DNA of 64,000 bases, from positions 1-64,000 of the forward strand of contig JAEWCC010000001.1 in NCBI GenBank assembly GCA_023390815.1, in the 5' to 3' direction. Origin of the DNA: Bacillota bacterium. GTDB taxonomy: Bacteria; Bacillota; Clostridia; Christensenellales; SZUA-584. The translations under genes and the position numbers were made by a program. Below, in pieces: positions 17,263 to 26,027 of the stretch; positions within the stretch are counted from its first letter, which is position 1; the number at the start of each line of letters is the position of its first letter. The notes beneath the pieces are model-generated. The model was not told where the DNA came from and did no database searches. It was given only the letters and a program-made list of their open reading frames with translations.

Positions 17263-18024
17263 TCACCCCAAGAACCCGGCAGTTTTTGGTGCTTCCGTGA
17301 TCGCGGAGGCTGCTTCGCGATCGGCAATCACCGTGACGTCAGGGTGCAGCTGCAGCACAGAGGCAGGCACGCGCGGTGTCACGTCGCCCGTCAGCGCGCG
17401 GCAGAGGATCTCCGCCTTGCTCTCGCCCGACACGAGCAGCACAATGCGGCGGGCGCCCATGATGTTGCCGATGCCCATCGTGATGGCACGTTCCGGCACC
17501 TGTTCCGGGTCATCGTCAAAAAAGCGCGCGTTGGCCAGCCGCGTACGGCGCGCGATCTGCACAACATGCGTCTTGAGCATGAAGGCCGTTCCCGGCTCGT
17601 TGAAACCGATATGCCCGTTGTGGCCGATACCCAGCAGCTGCAGGTCGATACCGCCCCACGCGGTTATCTGCGCGTCGTACGATTCGCATGCGGCATTCAG
17701 GTCCTCCGCGAGCCCGTCGGGCAACCACGTGTTTGCCGGGTCGATGTTGATATGGTCAAAAAGCTGCGTCTGCATGAAATAGCGGTAGCTCTGCGGATGC
17801 TCCGTCCCAAGGCCCACGTACTCGTCCAAATTCACCGTGCGCACCTGCGCAAAATCCGCAAGACCCGTCTGATACTTGCGCACGAGCTCCGCATAGAGCG
17901 GCACCGGCGTAGAACCGGTCGCCAGCCCCAACACGCTGTCGGGCTTCTGCGCCACCATCCCGCTGAATATTTCCGCCGCGGCGCGGCCCATTTCCTCTGT
18001 ATTCTCTACGATCTTATATTTCAT
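17263..18024 (-). CDS. nagB: Glucosamine-6-phosphate deaminase
   Basis: Converts glucosamine-6-P to fructose-6-P and ammonia (253 aa). Motifs are LGLATGSTPVPLYAELVRKY near the phosphate site, TVNLDEYVGLG with the catalytic Asp, and LLGIGHNGHIGFNEPGTAF around the catalytic His. Length matches the short monomeric Gram-positive type. Its ATG overlaps the nagA stop by four bases (ATGA), so the two are translated together. Last enzyme of the chitobiose pathway. Confidence 0.95.
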   Translation of the reverse strand: MKYKIVENTEEMGRAAAEIFSGMVAQKPDSVLGLATGSTPVPLYAELVRKYQTGLADFAQVRTVNLDEYVGLGTEHPQSYRYFMQTQLFDHINIDPANTWLPDGLAEDLNAACESYDAQITAWGGIDLQLLGIGHNGHIGFNEPGTAFMLKTHVVQIARRTRLANARFFDDDPEQVPERAITMGIGNIMGARRIVLLVSGESKAEILCRALTGDVTPRVPASVLQLHPDVTVIADREAASAITEAPKTAGFLG

Positions 18025-19157
18025 TCTGATGCCCTTTCCACGCTGCGTCCCGCGATGATGACTTCCTTTAATTCCAGGCCGGAGCCGCAGACCAGATAAT
18101 CCGCGCGTTTCCCCTCGGCGATCACGCCGACGTCCGTTGCGCCGAGCACCCTTGCCGGGTTCGCCGTCGCGCAGCGCAGCGCATCCTCCGCCTGGATGCC
18201 CATCTTGATGGCCTCCTTCACGCTGTCAAACAGCGTCGCAATGGAGCCCGCGAGCGTACCGCCCTCGAGTATCGCGCGTCCGTTCGTAATCGTGATCTTC
18301 TGCCCGCCCAGCAGTGCCGTGCCGCCCTCCGGCAGGCCTGCCGCAGGGATCGCGTCGCTGATGAGGCAGATGCGCTGCGGCCCGAATAGCTTGAACGCCG
18401 CGCGCACCGCGCTCGGGTGCACGTGGATACCGTCGCTGATGAGCTCCGCCGTCACGTCTGTGCGCTCTGCCGCCGCCCCGATCATGCCGGGTTCCCGGTG
18501 CAGCAGCGGCGGCATCGCGTTGAACAGGTGGGTGAGATGAGAGATTCCTGCCTCGAAACCAGCTATAGCTTCTTCATAGCGCGCGTTTGAATGTGCCGCT
18601 GCCACGACGATGCCCATTTCACGTACTTCACGGATATAATCGAGCGCGCCGTCAATTTCCGGCGCGACGCACGCGATGCGGATCAATCCGTCCGCGACGA
18701 TTTGCAGCCGCCGCAGCATCGCCGCGTCGGGCACTTGCAGATACCGCGCTTCGTGCGCGCCCTTCTTGGCTTCGCTGAAAAACGGCCCTTCCATGGTGAT
18801 GCCGCGTATCACCGCGCAGTTCGCGGGTGCTTCATCGCGCAGACGCACCGCAGCCCGGTAGGCTTTCGCCAGCGGTTCCTCCGGCAGCGTCATCGAGGTG
18901 GCGCTGAAGCTGGTCGTGCCCTTCTTCGCGAGATACCGCGCGACGGTCAACAGATCGTCGTAATCCCCGTCCGAAAAATCGATCGCGTTGTTGCCATGCA
19001 GGTGAATATCCACCATGCCCGGAAGCACGGTGTCACAGCCCTCCGGTGCCTGCTCCGCGCGCTCCGTGACCTCCGCAAAATGGCCGTCCTCCACGCGGAT
19101 ATCACCGTAATGAAAACGGAAATCCTCTCCGAAATATTTTATCCCAGAAATCAGCAT
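18021..19157 (-). CDS. nagA: N-acetylglucosamine-6-phosphate deacetylase
   Basis: Amidohydrolase-fold enzyme (378 aa) that removes acetate from GlcNAc-6-P to give GlcN-6-P. Visible signatures are the metal-site HLHGNNAIDF near residue 53, ITMEGPFFSEAKKGAH with the metal Glu, AAHSNARYEEA, LTHLFNAMPPLLHREPG and LISDAIPAAG with the catalytic Asp. It overlaps the ROK kinase gene by seven bases and nagB by four. Confidence 0.95.
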   Translation of the reverse strand: MLISGIKYFGEDFRFHYGDIRVEDGHFAEVTERAEQAPEGCDTVLPGMVDIHLHGNNAIDFSDGDYDDLLTVARYLAKKGTTSFSATSMTLPEEPLAKAYRAAVRLRDEAPANCAVIRGITMEGPFFSEAKKGAHEARYLQVPDAAMLRRLQIVADGLIRIACVAPEIDGALDYIREVREMGIVVAAAHSNARYEEAIAGFEAGISHLTHLFNAMPPLLHREPGMIGAAAERTDVTAELISDGIHVHPSAVRAAFKLFGPQRICLISDAIPAAGLPEGGTALLGGQKITITNGRAILEGGTLAGSIATLFDSVKEAIKMGIQAEDALRCATANPARVLGATDVGVIAEGKRADYLVCGSGLELKEVIIAGRSVERASE

Positions 19158-20512
19158 AACGCTTCCTCCCTCAGCAGCGGCAGCGACGCCGCCGTCATCG
19201 ATTGTCCTACGCGCCGGAATGTGTCGTCCGGCAGTATCAGCTCCGGTTTGATGTCGGGATACTCCTCGTGCAGCACCCGCTTCGCCGTCATCATGACCGT
19301 CTCGCCGCCCGCATCGCTCATCACGCGGCCCAGCAGCAGCACGCTATCCATGCCGTACAGGTCGTGGTAGAAGGCGAGCGTATGCCCGAGGTAGCAGCCG
19401 ATATCCGAGAATATGCGCAGCGCCGTCTCGTCGTACCGGATCGCGGCGTTCTGCACCGCCTTGAGCTTCTCGGCGGGCGAGCCGTCCGGCAGCGGGAAGC
19501 CTGCGTAGCCGGCCAGCTTGATCACGGCGTCCTGTGAGAAGTAGGTCACGCCGCAGCCGACGTCTCCCGACCACTCGTCGCGCATCGCATTGGGGTTCAG
19601 ATCGACCGGCACAAACGCAAGCTCATTGAGCCACCCCGTAATATTGCCGTCCGCATCCACATAGCCCGCCGCTTCGCTCGTGCCCATTGCGATGCCAAGC
19701 AGCGCGTTGCGGTCGAAATAGGTGGAGCCCGCGAGCGCGGTCACGTCACCGTCGTTGCAGACCATCACCGGCACGTCACCGATCTCCTTCGCGGCACGGA
19801 TATAGATATCGCGCACGTATTTGTCGTAGTCTTCCCGCGAAATGGCGCGGAACAATGACGCCACCGCAGTATGGTTGTTGATAAATATCCCCGCCGACGA
19901 GATGCCGATGCCGTCCACGCGCGGCATGTGCGCCGCCGCGTTCTTCAGCGCGCTCAATATGCCCTCAAAGTGGTACGCGGGGTCGCTGTTGAGCTTGGGA
20001 TACCAGATCACCTCTTCGGAGTATACCGTCTCCCCATCGATGACGGCCGACACCTTACGGTCGCTGCCGCCCGCGTCAAAACCGATACGGCAGCCGTCTA
20101 GCTGCTTGCCGACGCGCTGGGGGTTCTCGCGCGGTTCCGGCTTATCGGCGTAGCGCCGATGCTCTACCGTAAAGGGTCGTCTGTACACGTCGCCCATAAA
20201 ATCCGCGTCGAAGGCACGCGCGCCGCCCGAGGCATAATCCGCGGCGATGCGCCGGTATACCGCCTCCGGCCCGCAGATGATGAGCTTATAGCCGCCCTTC
20301 TGCCAGAGCAGTGTTTTAGCCATGCGCTCCGCGTAATGACAATCCGCCTCAGCGTCGCCGCGCAGCTTCAACTCCATCAGGGAAAGACCATCCTCCCTCT
20401 CCGCCGCAATGCAGAGCGGGATGGATGCATGCTTCTCGTATGCGCGCTTTACCGCAGCCATGGGCATAAAATCCGGGTCAAAATAGGGTCGGTTTTTAAT
20501 CGTTGCTTTCAT
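19151..20512 (-). CDS. ROK-fold sugar kinase with N-terminal extension, probable GlcNAc kinase
   Basis: The C-terminal 310 residues resemble ROK kinases: GCRIGFDAGGSDRKVSAVIDGE (phosphate-binding loop), GIGISSAGIFINN, VMVCNDGDVTALAGSTYF with the catalytic-type Asp, and LLGIAMGTSEAAGYVDADG. The usual ROK zinc motif (CGCxGCxE) is absent. About 140 residues at the N-terminus (RPYFDPDFMPMAAVKRAYEK...) have no family I recognise and are not a DNA-binding domain. The ATG at 20512 leaves 11 bases after the phosphomutase stop; the frame opens 16 codons earlier. The pathway needs exactly one kinase, for the free GlcNAc released by the phosphorylase, so that role is inferred. Confidence 0.75.
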   Translation of the reverse strand: MKATIKNRPYFDPDFMPMAAVKRAYEKHASIPLCIAAEREDGLSLMELKLRGDAEADCHYAERMAKTLLWQKGGYKLIICGPEAVYRRIAADYASGGARAFDADFMGDVYRRPFTVEHRRYADKPEPRENPQRVGKQLDGCRIGFDAGGSDRKVSAVIDGETVYSEEVIWYPKLNSDPAYHFEGILSALKNAAAHMPRVDGIGISSAGIFINNHTAVASLFRAISREDYDKYVRDIYIRAAKEIGDVPVMVCNDGDVTALAGSTYFDRNALLGIAMGTSEAAGYVDADGNITGWLNELAFVPVDLNPNAMRDEWSGDVGCGVTYFSQDAVIKLAGYAGFPLPDGSPAEKLKAVQNAAIRYDETALRIFSDIGCYLGHTLAFYHDLYGMDSVLLLGRVMSDAGGETVMMTAKRVLHEEYPDIKPELILPDDTFRRVGQSMTAASLPLLREEALC

Positions 20513-20523
20513 ATCCGTCACCG

Positions 20524-21936
20524 TCACAGCTTTATAAATTCCTTCCAAATATCCACGCAACGCGCGGCATCCGCTTCACCCGGCATCTCCGCGCACATGC
20601 GCAGCAGCGGTTCCGTGCCGGAGAACCGGCAGATCACCCAGCCGCCGTTTTTGAAATACACCTTACACCCGTCGAGATACGACACATGGTCGATGTCGAA
20701 CGGGAATTCAGGCAGCGCCTTATCGGTAAACAGCAGATGCATGAGCTGACGCTTGCGCGCAGAGGTCATCGTAAAGTCCGCGTCCACCATATACAGTGTG
20801 CCGAAGCGCGCTTCGATATCGTGGTAGATCGCCGAAAGTGTCTTACCTGTCTTGGCGACCATCTCCACAAGCAGCGCGGCGGCATAGATGCCGTCCTTGC
20901 CGGGGATGTGCCCGCGAACGGTCAGGCCACCGGAGGACTCGCCGCCGATCAGCGCGTCGCATTCCTGCATCTTGGACGAGATGTGCTTGAAGCCCACCGG
21001 AACCTCGTAGCACCGCTCACCAAAGCCCTCCGCCACACGATCCAGCAGGTGTGTGGTGGAGTTGTTGCGTACCGCCGCGCCCTTCCAGCCACGATAGGCG
21101 TGCAGGTAATAGTACAGCAGCACGAGTATCTTGTTGGGATGCAGGAACGCGCCGGTCTCATCGATGATGCCGATACGGTCGGCGTCGCCGTCTGTCGCGA
21201 TGCCGAGGTTGCAGCGGTTCTCCACCACAAAGCTCGATAACGCGCCCAGTGTTTGCAAACTGGGCGAGGGCAGACGCCCGCCGAACAGCGTGTCGTGCCG
21301 CTCGTGGATGACCTCCACCTCGCACCGCGCCGTTAAAAGGATGGTCTGCAGGCTCGTGCGGCTCACGCCGTACATGGGATCGAGCGCGATCTTGAGATGC
21401 GCGCCTTTGATGGCCTCCACGTCTGCGAGCGCCATGATGCTGTCGATATATTCGTTAAACGGGTTGATCTTCTGAATACGCTTTTGCTCCAGCGCATCGG
21501 CATACGGAATCGCGGGGATCGGCTTACCGTCCGCTTCCGCGATATACCGCTCGATCTCCCCCGTCACGTCCTCGGCGGCGTCCCGTCCGCCTTCCGTGAA
21601 TACCTTGATACCGTTGTATATGGCCGGGTTGTGGCTGGCTGTCACCGCGATGCCGTACGGCAGGCCGTACTGGCGCACGGTGAACATAATGAGCGGCGTG
21701 GGCGCTTCGCGATCGAGCAGCAGGCACGGCACATGCATGCCCGCACACACCTCCGCAAACCACTGCGCTGCCGGTTTGGACAGGAAGCGCCGGTCGTACC
21801 CGACGCAGATACCCTTTTCCGCGACGCCCTGCTCCTTCATCATGGTGCACAGGGCTGCGCACAGCAGCTGCACGTTAGCCTTCGTAAATTCCTCGCCGAT
21901 CACGGCACGCCAGCCGCCCGTTCCGAACTTGATCAT
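20524..21936 (-). CDS. Phosphohexomutase, probable GlcNAc-1-P to GlcNAc-6-P mutase
   Basis: Alpha-D-phosphohexomutase family (470 aa). The four family motifs are clear: the phosphoserine loop VTASHNP (Ser101), the magnesium loop ATDGDADRIG, the sugar-specificity loop GGESSGG and the phosphate-binding loop RFSGTEP. The ATG at 21936 overlaps the phosphorylase stop (ATGA) and follows GGGGGAG; earlier start codons are inside the previous gene. Position between the phosphorylase and the kinase, nagA and nagB indicates that it turns GlcNAc-1-P into GlcNAc-6-P; glucose phosphates remain possible substrates. Confidence 0.9.
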   Translation of the reverse strand: MIKFGTGGWRAVIGEEFTKANVQLLCAALCTMMKEQGVAEKGICVGYDRRFLSKPAAQWFAEVCAGMHVPCLLLDREAPTPLIMFTVRQYGLPYGIAVTASHNPAIYNGIKVFTEGGRDAAEDVTGEIERYIAEADGKPIPAIPYADALEQKRIQKINPFNEYIDSIMALADVEAIKGAHLKIALDPMYGVSRTSLQTILLTARCEVEVIHERHDTLFGGRLPSPSLQTLGALSSFVVENRCNLGIATDGDADRIGIIDETGAFLHPNKILVLLYYYLHAYRGWKGAAVRNNSTTHLLDRVAEGFGERCYEVPVGFKHISSKMQECDALIGGESSGGLTVRGHIPGKDGIYAAALLVEMVAKTGKTLSAIYHDIEARFGTLYMVDADFTMTSARKRQLMHLLFTDKALPEFPFDIDHVSYLDGCKVYFKNGGWVICRFSGTEPLLRMCAEMPGEADAARCVDIWKEFIKL

Positions 21937-24332
21937 ATTTTCTCCCCCATCTCGACGGTTGCTCGGCAGACCTCGCCCGCGGGCAGCACAGGCAGTTTCG
22001 TCACTGTCTGACCGTCCGCTATGATCCGCTTCACGCCGCGCTGCACGCCCTGCGGATTCTTCACCGTAATCTCGTAGCGCGCGCCGCGCCATTGCCGGGT
22101 GACGGTGAACTCCTTCCAGTCCGCCGGTACGCAGGGGTCTACCGTCAGCCCGTCAAAGTCGGGCCGGATACCGAGTATATATTGCGTCACTGAGAAGTAC
22201 GCCCAGCCCGCGCTGCCTGTCATGAACGGGTGCCGCGCGCGCCCGAACGCCGTATGTGCGCTGCCCATGATGAACTGGCAGTAGCTGTACGGTTCGGACT
22301 GGCGTATCTCGATCTTGTCGTTCTGATAGTACGGGCAGAGCGCGTTATAGAACTTCATCGCGCCCTCGCCGTTGCCCAGCATGCACTGGGCTGCCCACGC
22401 CCACGGATTGGGGTGGGAGAATATCGCGCCGTTCTCCTTGACGCCCGGATACACGCGCGTTACGAAGCCGATGCTGTCGTCACGTTTCGTATACGGCGGC
22501 GCATTGAGTATCAAGCCATAGGGCGTATAGAGGTACTTCTCGATCGCCTCCATCGCTTTGCGTCCGCGCTCCCCGGTGGCGACGCCCGAAAGCACCGCCC
22601 ACGCGTTGCTCTCCAAATGCACGCGACCCTCTTCATCCGTGTGCGTGCCGATCTTGCGCCCGTCAGCCGTGATGCCGCGGATGTACCAATCGCCGTCCCA
22701 CAGCACATCCTCGCAGGTTTTGCGCACCTGCTCCGCCATGGCCTCGTAACGCGCCGCATCCTCGCAGCGGCCCATATGCTTCGCCAGCTGGATGAAATGC
22801 ACGAGCGCCCAGTAATGCAGGAAGGAAACCATCGCGCTCTCGCCGCCGCCGAGGTTCAGGCAGTCGTTCCAGTCCGCACGCAGCCCCTTGCAGATGCCGT
22901 GCGCGCCCACCTCCCGCGCGGAAAAGTCGAGGATGTGCTTCATGTGCTCGTAGACCGTGCCCTCGCCGCCGTCGGCATAGGTGACGATCTCGTTCGCAAA
23001 GCCGGTATCCCCGGTCTCTTTGATAAAGTTCACGATCGCGCCCACAAGCCACAGCGCGTCGTCCGCGCAGGCGTCCTCGACGCCGTGCACGATGTCATCG
23101 CGATTCGGCATGGGAATGACGGTGGGCGATTTGAAAGCCGGTTTCTTGGGGCGGTTTTCGAACCATACCGGCTCGAACAGGTGCAGGCCGTAGCCTGCCT
23201 TCGTCAGCGCGCGCAGCAGCTCCACGATGCGCTGGCGGCATTTGACCGGGTTGGAGTGCGGAATGCACATCGCGTCCTGAGCGGTATCGCGGTAGCCGAG
23301 GCCCGTGCGCCCACCCACCTCGATGAACGACGAGAAACGCGAGAACATCACGTTGATCTCGCTCTGGTACAGCGTCCACTGGTTGGTCAGCGTATTGAGT
23401 CCTTCGCTGGGTGTGCCGATTTGCAACCGCGCGCACTTGTCGTCCCAGAAGCTGCGCAGTTGGATGAACTCCGCGTCCACTGCCGCCGCGTTGCCGTACT
23501 TGGCGTGCATCCTTTTGCCGTTGTCCACGCCGCCCTCACCGAGCAGGTAGATCAGCCTTGTTTCCTCACCCGGCTGAAGCACCAGCTTTTTCTGGAGACA
23601 TCCGCAATGATTATTGCCCTTTTCAAAGCTGCCGCCGCACTCACCGCGCTCCACGACAATCGGGTTTTTCTCGGTGCGGTACGGCCCGATGAAAGCATCG
23701 CGCAGGCAGTCAAAGCCGTCCGGCGCAAAGTTCGCGGTGAAGAACTGACAGCTGTCTTCCTCGTAGTGCAGCTCGTGCTCGATCACGCCGTCAACGCAGC
23801 GCGAGCCCGCCGCATAGAGGCTCATCTGGAAGTTGCGGTTATCCATGTCGATGTGGTGGAACGAGAACTCCACGTAGGAATAGACGCTCAAAGCGCGCGG
23901 CTTATTCCCCGCGTTGCGCAGACGGACGTCCCAGATCTCGACCGGGTCGTCCTGCGCCACAAACAGGGTTTGCTGCGCTTCGATATCGTTGTATTCACAC
24001 TGGTATTTGGAATAGGAGAAGCCGTGGCGGCAGGTATAGCGCGCTTGATCCAGCGGCTTGCCGACCGGCTGCCACGATACGCTCCAGTAGTCGCCCGTTT
24101 CGTCGTCGCGCAGGTATACGTAATGTCCCGGGCCATCCATGGGTACGCCGTTGGGTCGGAAGCGCGTGATGCGGTGGTATTCCGGCGAACCGCAGAACAG
24201 GTATCCGCCCGCCGTGTGGTTAAAAACGCCGCACATCTCTTTGGTGCCGATATAGTTCGTCCAGGATACGGGAAGGTCAACGCGTTCGATGACATATTCC
24301 CGGTTTGCTTCGTCAAAGCTGCCATACTGCAT
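21933..24332 (-). CDS. chbP: N,N'-diacetylchitobiose phosphorylase (GH94)
   Basis: Cleaves (GlcNAc)2 with phosphate to GlcNAc-1-P and GlcNAc in the cytoplasm. The protein (799 aa) reads very like Vibrio chitobiose phosphorylase: MQYGSFDEANREYVI at the start, HAGGYLF-type NHTAGGYLFCGSPEYHRITRF, EVGGRTGLGYRDTAQDA, GICKGLRADWNDCLNLGGGES with the general-acid Asp, GVKENGAIFSHPNPWAW, and TGSAGWAYFSVTQYILGIRPDFDGL. It differs clearly from the cellobiose enzyme at 46469, which has NFFSL and ASYFESG instead. The ATG at 24332 follows AGAGG; 14 upstream codons are dispensable. First gene of the catabolic run to nagB. Confidence 0.94.
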   Translation of the reverse strand: MQYGSFDEANREYVIERVDLPVSWTNYIGTKEMCGVFNHTAGGYLFCGSPEYHRITRFRPNGVPMDGPGHYVYLRDDETGDYWSVSWQPVGKPLDQARYTCRHGFSYSKYQCEYNDIEAQQTLFVAQDDPVEIWDVRLRNAGNKPRALSVYSYVEFSFHHIDMDNRNFQMSLYAAGSRCVDGVIEHELHYEEDSCQFFTANFAPDGFDCLRDAFIGPYRTEKNPIVVERGECGGSFEKGNNHCGCLQKKLVLQPGEETRLIYLLGEGGVDNGKRMHAKYGNAAAVDAEFIQLRSFWDDKCARLQIGTPSEGLNTLTNQWTLYQSEINVMFSRFSSFIEVGGRTGLGYRDTAQDAMCIPHSNPVKCRQRIVELLRALTKAGYGLHLFEPVWFENRPKKPAFKSPTVIPMPNRDDIVHGVEDACADDALWLVGAIVNFIKETGDTGFANEIVTYADGGEGTVYEHMKHILDFSAREVGAHGICKGLRADWNDCLNLGGGESAMVSFLHYWALVHFIQLAKHMGRCEDAARYEAMAEQVRKTCEDVLWDGDWYIRGITADGRKIGTHTDEEGRVHLESNAWAVLSGVATGERGRKAMEAIEKYLYTPYGLILNAPPYTKRDDSIGFVTRVYPGVKENGAIFSHPNPWAWAAQCMLGNGEGAMKFYNALCPYYQNDKIEIRQSEPYSYCQFIMGSAHTAFGRARHPFMTGSAGWAYFSVTQYILGIRPDFDGLTVDPCVPADWKEFTVTRQWRGARYEITVKNPQGVQRGVKRIIADGQTVTKLPVLPAGEVCRATVEMGEKI

Positions 24333-24362
24333 GATAAAACACCTCTTTGTATTCTCCATTTG

Positions 24363-24438
24363 ATTATAAGCCATACGCAGTGGTTGGATAATGGATGTGA
24401 ATGTACATTGTTGCCTTTGGTTGTTGCTTATCGTTACC
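24363..24438 (-). promoter_or_regulatory. Promoter and putative response-regulator site of chbP
   Basis: On the minus strand a TATAAT (complement 24363-24368) lies 31 bases before the chbP start. The element GGTAACGATAAGCAAC...AAAGGCAAC (complement 24410-24438) lies 41 bases upstream of it. The element matches that before the binding-protein gene at 15420. No good -35 is present, consistent with activation. Confidence 0.5.
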
Positions 24439-24466
24439 GTACACGAAATGCTACATTCTCAGTAGC

Positions 24467-24497
24467 AAAAAAAAGCGAGCGGCTGATGTGCGCTCGC
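24467..24497 (-). terminator. Terminator of the arabinose operon
   Basis: GCGAGCG and CGCTCGC (24475-24481 / 24491-24497) form a stem; the minus strand then runs into TTTTTTTTGC. It separates araA from the chitobiose operon. Confidence 0.85.
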
Positions 24498-24569
24498 ATG
24501 ATCCCACGATTCTACGTGGAAGATGGGGAGACAGGAGGAGAATACAAATGTGAAGAAGTCAACAAATTT

Positions 24570-26027
24570 TTATTTCAATGCCGCTATCAGGTTCTTGATT
24601 TCCAGTTCATTCTGCAGCGTTTTCAGATCGGTTTCGCTGTCGATCGCGATCAACTCCGTACGTGTCAGCTTGGCAAATAGCCGGATGTCGTCCATCGTGA
24701 GGGCGCTGCTGACCACGGTATGATGCCCGCCGCCCGCGTAGATCCACGCCGACGCGCTGGTATTGAAATCGGGCTTTAAACGCCACATCAGCCGCGCAAC
24801 GGGCAGCTTCGGCATGTGCTTGGGCTGCTTGACGAGCTCGATCTCCGCCGCGACCAGGCGGAACCGGTCGCCCATATCCGTCATGCAGATGGCTACCGCG
24901 TCGCCCTTGATGCCGTCAAACACGAGACGCGCAGGCGCGTCCTTGCCGCCGATACCCAGCGGATGTACTTCCACCTTGGGCTTGTTCGCGGCAAACACGG
25001 GCGATACCTCGAGCATGTGCGCCCCCAGAACCAGCTCATCCGCGAAGTCGTAGGTGTAGTCTTCCATGAAACCCGTCGCGCCCTTGCGGTTCTTCGCCAT
25101 TTCAAACAGTATTGCGCCCAGCGCCGCGGTCTTGTAGTCGCCCTCCGCGCCGAAGCCGTAACCCTTCGCCATCATGCGCTGCGTGGCAAGGCCCGGAAGC
25201 TGCTTTAAGTTGTGCAGATCCTGGAACGTATCGGTGTACGCGCCAAATCCACCCTCCGAGAGGAAACGATCGAGCGCGATCTCGTACTTTGCCTGCTCGC
25301 GCACGGAGGAGAGATCGTCCGTATTGATTTCATACGCTTCGCGGTATTCCGCGATCTTCGCATCCACTTCGGCGTCCGTCACCTTGCCGACGAGCTCCAC
25401 GAGATCGCCGATGCCGTAGTAGTTGACTTCCCAACCGTAGTGGATCTGGCTCTCCACGCGGTCACCATCCGTCACAGCCACTTCACGCATGTTGCTGCCG
25501 AACATGGCAAGCTTTAAGTTCTTGGAAAACGCGATGGCAGACGCCACTTCGCCGAACCGGCGAATCTGCGCGATCACGGTTTTGTGCTGGTAATAGCCCA
25601 CCACGACCTCACGGGGTACGCCCATGCGCGCATTGATGAAGCCGAACTCGCGATCGCCATGCGCGCTCTGGTTCAGGTTCATAAAGTCCATGTCGATGCT
25701 GTCATACGGCAGCTTCTCGTTGGCCTGCGTGTGCAGATGCAGCAACGGCTTGTTCAAAAGCTGCAGACCCTTGATCCACATCTTCGCGGGCGAGAACGTG
25801 TGCATCCATGTGATCACGCCCACGCACTCGTCGTCGGCGGAGGCTTCGCGGCAGACGCTCACGATCTCGCCTGAGTTGCGCACCGTGGGTTTCCACTCGA
25901 TGCGGACGACGTCCTTCAGCTCTGCGTCGAGATAATCCGCGATTACCTTGCTGTCGACGGCTACTTGCCTCAGGGTTTCGTCGCCGTAGAGATCCTGACT
26001 GCCTGTGATAAAGTATAACTTTGCCAT
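24570..26027 (-). CDS. araA: L-arabinose isomerase
   Basis: Converts L-arabinose to L-ribulose (485 aa, normal length). It opens with the typical YFITGSQDLYGDETLRQVA. The manganese and catalytic residues are in place: Glu in FGAEGDYKTAALGA, Glu in GFMEDYTYDF, His in VLGAHMLEVSP and the second His in AGGGHHTVVS. Its ATG overlaps the araD stop (TAATG), and it is the last gene of araR-B-D-A. Confidence 0.96.
   Translation of the reverse strand: MAKLYFITGSQDLYGDETLRQVAVDSKVIADYLDAELKDVVRIEWKPTVRNSGEIVSVCREASADDECVGVITWMHTFSPAKMWIKGLQLLNKPLLHLHTQANEKLPYDSIDMDFMNLNQSAHGDREFGFINARMGVPREVVVGYYQHKTVIAQIRRFGEVASAIAFSKNLKLAMFGSNMREVAVTDGDRVESQIHYGWEVNYYGIGDLVELVGKVTDAEVDAKIAEYREAYEINTDDLSSVREQAKYEIALDRFLSEGGFGAYTDTFQDLHNLKQLPGLATQRMMAKGYGFGAEGDYKTAALGAILFEMAKNRKGATGFMEDYTYDFADELVLGAHMLEVSPVFAANKPKVEVHPLGIGGKDAPARLVFDGIKGDAVAICMTDMGDRFRLVAAEIELVKQPKHMPKLPVARLMWRLKPDFNTSASAWIYAGGGHHTVVSSALTMDDIRLFAKLTRTELIAIDSETDLKTLQNELEIKNLIAALK

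Noticed and set aside
22230..24680. 816-codon open frame on the plus strand
   Set aside because: It is fully antisense to chbP, whose protein matches a known family end to end. GC-rich codon bias leaves the opposite strand open.
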